This document shows positions 22,821-25,661 of a stretch of 25,661 nt of DNA, piece after piece. Within the stretch, counting starts at the first letter, position 1. Each line of letters starts with the position of its first letter. The DNA lies in contig JAAYCC010000045.1 of assembly GCA_012729875.1 (NCBI GenBank), forward strand, positions 1-25,661, written 5' to 3'. A program made the translations under genes and the position numbers. Origin of the DNA: Clostridiales bacterium (GTDB taxonomy: Bacteria; Bacillota; Clostridia; Oscillospirales; Oscillospiraceae). The notes below the pieces were generated by a model. That model searched no databases. It was given only the letters and a program-made list of their open reading frames with translations, and was not told the DNA's origin.

Positions 22821-23429
22821 TCACACCTCCTTCCGTTCTTTTGACTCGGAAGTATAAGAAAAGTTCCTGTCTGAAAGTAAAATTTCGCACAGTTTTTTTC
22901 GCGCGCGGAAAATGCGGGACTTGACTGTCCCTGCCTCTAATTCCAGCGCCTTGCCAATTTCATCATAGCTCAATCCGTCGATCTCCCGCAGCAGAAGTAT
23001 GGCGCGGTAGTCAGCCGGAAGGTGCTTCATACCGCGGCGGACGGCTGCACGGAGCTCGGCCCTCTCGGCCTCGCTTTGAGGAGAAAACCGCTCGTCGGGT
23101 ATCTCAAGCTCTCTCTCGCAATCGTCTTCGGCGTATGTAAGCGAGATATGCGCCTTACGGCTCTCTGAGCGCAGAAAGTCCAGGCAAATATTGGTGGTAA
23201 GACGATAGAGCCAGACGGAAAAGCGACAGTCTCCGCGGAAGCTGCCGATTGAGTTGTAAGCTCTTATGAAGGACTCCTGCGCCATGTCGAGGGCATCGTC
23301 TTCATTTCCGACCATGCGCAGAGACAGGTTGTAGACCTTTGACTGATGGCTCAGGACAAGGCTCTCAAAAGCCGAACTGTCGCCGTCCTGAACCTGCCGA
23401 ACAATTTCCAGTTCCTCTTCTCGTGTCAC
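22821..23429 (-). CDS. ECF RNA polymerase sigma factor (SigW-like)
   Basis: A 202-residue extracytoplasmic-function sigma-70 factor. Region 2 (about 20-92) includes DALDMAQESFIRAYNSI and the -10-reading RFSVWLYRLTTNICLDFLR. Region 4 (about 125-180) has the helix-turn-helix LSYDEIGKALELEAGTVKSRIFRARKKL (positions 153-180). A Glu/Asp-rich linker joins them, and no region 1 or 3 is present. It would direct an envelope-stress or antimicrobial response under the control of the downstream anti-sigma factor. The GTG start at 23429 lies 4 bases after the dus stop, with AAGGTGA overlapping the end of dus. Because no intergenic promoter exists, expression depends on the trmB-xth-dus transcript or on a promoter inside dus; ECF factors usually autoregulate, so the latter is worth noting. 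Confidence 0.93.
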   Translation of the reverse strand: MTREEELEIVRQVQDGDSSAFESLVLSHQSKVYNLSLRMVGNEDDALDMAQESFIRAYNSIGSFRGDCRFSVWLYRLTTNICLDFLRSESRKAHISLTYAEDDCERELEIPDERFSPQSEAERAELRAAVRRGMKHLPADYRAILLLREIDGLSYDEIGKALELEAGTVKSRIFRARKKLCEILLSDRNFSYTSESKERKEV

Positions 23430-23433
23430 TACA

Positions 23434-24405
23434 TCACCTTAATTCTCTCTTCATTTGTCTTGCCAGCTTATAGACATCGTCCAGATTTCCGACCTGAACA
23501 ATACTTGCTTTAAAGTATCCAGAGTGGGGTACGCCGCGCAGATACCACGCAAAGTGGCGCCGCGCCTCCAGACAGGCAATTTTCTCGCCTTTTAATCGGG
23601 CGGCCTCCTCAATCTGCATGACGGCCGTATCCACACGCTCCTCCAGGGGCGGTTCAGGAGGTAGGGGCTTTCCCTCCAGCAGAGCGTTGGCCCTCGTGAA
23701 CAGCCACGGATTTCCGAAGGCGCCTCGTCCGACAGCAGCCATATCGCAGCCTGTGTAGCGGAGTATGCGTACGGCGTCCTCCGGCTCGAATATGTCACCG
23801 TTTGCAAAAACAGGTATATCAACGGCGCGCTTTACATCTCGGATTATGTCCCAGTCGGCCACTCCGGAATACATCTGTGCCCTTGTTCTGCCGTGGACGG
23901 TGATAGCGCCGGCTCCCGCCTGTCGGCACATTTTTGCAAACTCGACGGCGTTTACATTGCCCTTGTCCCAGCCCTTCCGGAACTTTACCGTAACGGGGAC
24001 GCCCGCGCCGCGGACTACGGCTTCGATTATTTTCATGGCTTTGTCGGGGTCGCGCATCAGCGCGCTGCCGTCGCCGTTTCCCGCGACCTTGCCCACCGGG
24101 CAGCCCATATTGATGTCGATGACGTCTGCTCCGGAGATCTCGCGGGCCATTCCGGCCGCCTGCTCCATGACCTCCGGCTCGCTTCCGAAAATCTGTGCCG
24201 CACAGGGGTGTTCATGCTCGCCTAGCTGCAGAAGGCTCTTCGTTTTTTCGTCCTTATAGACAAGAGCCTTGGCGCTGACCATCTCTGTACATGTGTAGGC
24301 GGCCCCCGCCCTGCGGCAGACTTGACGGAAAGCAGTGTCGGTCACCCCGGCCATAGGTGCCAGCATCAGAAGACCGTCTATGTTTACATTGCCTATCTTT
24401 ACCAT
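23434..24405 (-). CDS. dusB: tRNA-dihydrouridine synthase (DusB-type)
   Basis: An FMN enzyme that reduces specific uridines in the tRNA D-loop to dihydrouridine with NAD(P)H. The TIM barrel begins at LMLAPMAGVTD (13-23). The catalytic cysteine is C102 in INMGCPVGKV, followed by GNGDGSALMRDP (109-120). FMN phosphate-binding residues are in VTVKFRKGWD, ITVHGRTRAQMY and VFANGDI. The 323 residues fit the DusB/NifR3 group. CPVGK instead of the common CPxPK is a small deviation outside the catalytic residue. ATG 24405 is 9 bases after the xth stop, with AGGAC upstream. It is coupled to the sigma factor gene, so tRNA modification and an envelope stress regulator are on one transcript. Confidence 0.95.
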   Translation of the reverse strand: MVKIGNVNIDGLLMLAPMAGVTDTAFRQVCRRAGAAYTCTEMVSAKALVYKDEKTKSLLQLGEHEHPCAAQIFGSEPEVMEQAAGMAREISGADVIDINMGCPVGKVAGNGDGSALMRDPDKAMKIIEAVVRGAGVPVTVKFRKGWDKGNVNAVEFAKMCRQAGAGAITVHGRTRAQMYSGVADWDIIRDVKRAVDIPVFANGDIFEPEDAVRILRYTGCDMAAVGRGAFGNPWLFTRANALLEGKPLPPEPPLEERVDTAVMQIEEAARLKGEKIACLEARRHFAWYLRGVPHSGYFKASIVQVGNLDDVYKLARQMKRELR

Positions 24406-24414
24406 TACACAGTC

Positions 24415-25170
24415 CTAAATATTGATGTCGAGTCCAACGGGGCAGTGGTCGCTGCCGTATATTTCAGGGCAGATATACGCCCTCTCGATGTGATCCTGAA
24501 GCCTGTCCGACACAAGAAAATAGTCGATGCGCCAGCCGGCGTTCCTTTCACGCGCTCTGGTACGGAAGCTCCACCAGCTATATGCGCCTTCAAGGTCGGG
24601 GTAGAGGTAGCGGAAGGTGTCCGTAAAGCCGGCGGCCAGAAGCTCGGAAAACTTGCCCCGTTCCTCGTCGGAAAAACCGGCGCTGAAGTGGTTTGTAGCG
24701 GGGTTTTTGAGGTCGATCTCCTCGTGGGCGACGTTCATATCTCCGCAGATTATGACGGGCTTTTCGGCGTCCAGACTGCAGACGTATTCGCGGAAAGCGT
24801 CCTCCCAGTTCATTCGGTAATCCAGCCTTTTCAGCTCTTCCTGGGAGTTGGGCGTGTATACGCAGACCAGGTAAAACTTTTCAAATTCAAGCGTTATGAC
24901 ACGCCCCTCGCTGTCGTGCTCGGGAATTCCGAGATTGTAGCGGACATTGAGGGGCGTCGGGCTGGTAAAGACCGCGGTGCCGGAATAGCCTTTTTTTTCG
25001 GCGTAGCACCAGTAGTCCTCGTAGCCCGCGAGGTCAAGCTCTATCTGGCCCTCCTGCAGCTTGGTTTCCTGCAGACAGAATATGTCGGCGTTCAGACCGT
25101 AGAATGACTCCTCAAAGCCTTTTTTTACAGCGGCACGCAGGCCGTTTACATTCCATGAGATCAGACGCAT
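24415..25170 (-). CDS. xth: Exodeoxyribonuclease III / AP endonuclease
   Basis: A Mg2+-dependent base-excision repair enzyme that cuts the DNA backbone at abasic sites and trims blocked 3' ends. Conserved positions of the exonuclease-endonuclease-phosphatase fold are present: N7 and N9 in SWNVNGLR, E35 in LQETK, D144 and N146 in CGDMNVAH, and D241-H242 in GSDHCPV. The 251 residues match ExoA/ExoIII. ATG 25170 is chosen because AGAGGG is 8 bases upstream; a GTG at 25179 in the same frame would overlap the trmB stop (GTGA) but has no space for a Shine-Dalgarno. It lies between trmB and dusB in a minus-strand run, a housekeeping arrangement without obvious functional logic. Confidence 0.96.
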   Translation of the reverse strand: MRLISWNVNGLRAAVKKGFEESFYGLNADIFCLQETKLQEGQIELDLAGYEDYWCYAEKKGYSGTAVFTSPTPLNVRYNLGIPEHDSEGRVITLEFEKFYLVCVYTPNSQEELKRLDYRMNWEDAFREYVCSLDAEKPVIICGDMNVAHEEIDLKNPATNHFSAGFSDEERGKFSELLAAGFTDTFRYLYPDLEGAYSWWSFRTRARERNAGWRIDYFLVSDRLQDHIERAYICPEIYGSDHCPVGLDINI

Positions 25171-25175
25171 ATATT

Positions 25176-25661
25176 TCACCCTCTTTTTGCAACAAGCCGA
25201 TTTATGGGCATACCCTGCTCGTAGAATTTTTTTTCGTAGTCGGTCATGACGCCCACAGGACCGTTGTCGTGCAGGTTTTCGGTGACCTCGGTAAGCTCCC
25301 AGCCCTCGTTCTCAAAGGTCTCCAGCGAGTACTCGAACAGGGGACGGTTGTCGGTTTTAAAACAGACCTCTCCGTCCTGCTTTAGGATGCTTTCATAGAT
25401 GGCTAGAAAACCGGGGGAGGTGAGCCGGCGCTTGACGTCGCGCTTTTTCGGCCAGGGGTCGCAGAAATTAATGAATATTCTATCCACCTCGTGAGACTCG
25501 AATATTACGGGCAGAGCTGCGGCGTCCGTGTCGATGAAGCGGACGTTTTTGATGCCCCTGTCACAGACACGCTCCATTCCTACGACCATTGCGTCGGGGA
25601 CTTTTTCCACAGCGACGAGGAGTATATCGGGGTGCTGCTCGGCGGTGTCGGCGGTAAAGAG
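25176..25661 (-). CDS. trmB: tRNA (guanine-N7-)-methyltransferase, partial (N-terminus outside window)
   Basis: TrmB methylates N7 of G46 in the tRNA variable loop using S-adenosylmethionine. The reading frame is open to the window edge, so about 161 C-terminal residues are seen and the first 50 or more (including the glycine-rich SAM motif) lie beyond 25661. The visible part starts LFTADTAEQHPDILLVAVEK, an expected Rossmann segment. It then carries the family signature INFCDPWPKKRDVKRRLT, with Asp where many members have His after KKR, and the C-terminal FKTDNRPLFEYSLE. The stop at 25176 is 5 bases before the xth ATG. It is the most upstream visible gene of the trmB-xth-dusB-sigma-anti-sigma run. 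A start at 25610 would be internal and wrong. Confidence 0.94.
   Translation of the reverse strand, partial: LFTADTAEQHPDILLVAVEKVPDAMVVGMERVCDRGIKNVRFIDTDAAALPVIFESHEVDRIFINFCDPWPKKRDVKRRLTSPGFLAIYESILKQDGEVCFKTDNRPLFEYSLETFENEGWELTEVTENLHDNGPVGVMTDYEKKFYEQGMPINRLVAKRG

Noticed and set aside
1..25661. CRISPR array, insertion sequence, prophage or integrative element
   Set aside because: No spaced direct repeats, transposase, integrase, att-like duplications or sudden change in gene style were seen by eye.

Overview
The window reads as a contiguous chromosomal segment of a spore-forming, low-to-moderate GC Clostridia. An Oscillospiraceae-like gut lineage (Oscillibacter/Flavonifractor type) is my inference from protein style, SLH-anchored surface proteins, frequent AUA codons and the sporulation genes spoIIE and a SpoIVFA/SpoIVFB-like pair. 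I see no phage, transposon, plasmid, CRISPR or restriction genes. The region is dense, with intergenic gaps all below about 200 bases, and looks like core genome.

Layout. 1-4160 (minus strand): an M23 peptidase of SpoIVFA type, an M50 site-2 protease of SpoIVFB type, a large radical SAM protein (TIGR03960 type) and its DUF2344 partner, then tRNA-Pro(CGG) with its own promoter and a terminator. 4228-10140 (plus): cardiolipin synthase, argininosuccinate lyase, a secreted subtilase with three SLH repeats, and an MBL-fold hydrolase, ending in a bidirectional terminator. 10293-11477 (minus): cca, divergent from murC (11675-13051, plus); the two appear to share one symmetric promoter. 13207-15936 (plus): spoIIE with a Spo0A-type promoter, then a small membrane-tailed conserved protein. 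16077-20028 (plus): mtaD and ahcY (recycling of S-adenosylhomocysteine), then mgtE. 20080-20781 (minus) a DUF975 membrane protein is divergent from nadA (20934-21839, plus). 21927-25661 (minus): trmB (N-terminus outside the window), exodeoxyribonuclease III, tRNA-dihydrouridine synthase, an ECF sigma factor and its zinc-finger anti-sigma factor, packed as one probable operon.

How it fits together. Three themes recur: tRNA maturation and modification (tRNA-Pro, cca, dus, trmB), envelope and peptidoglycan (murC, cls, M23, SLH protease, ECF sigma/anti-sigma), and sporulation (SpoIVFA/B-like pair, spoIIE). I did not find a clearly unprecedented multi-gene system. The most interesting points are the symmetric cca/murC promoter, the Spo0A-like spoIIE promoter with a 21-base spacer, the uncharacterised radical SAM/DUF2344 pair downstream of a reduced SpoIVFA/B pair, and a SAH deaminase directly coupled to a short-type SAH hydrolase.
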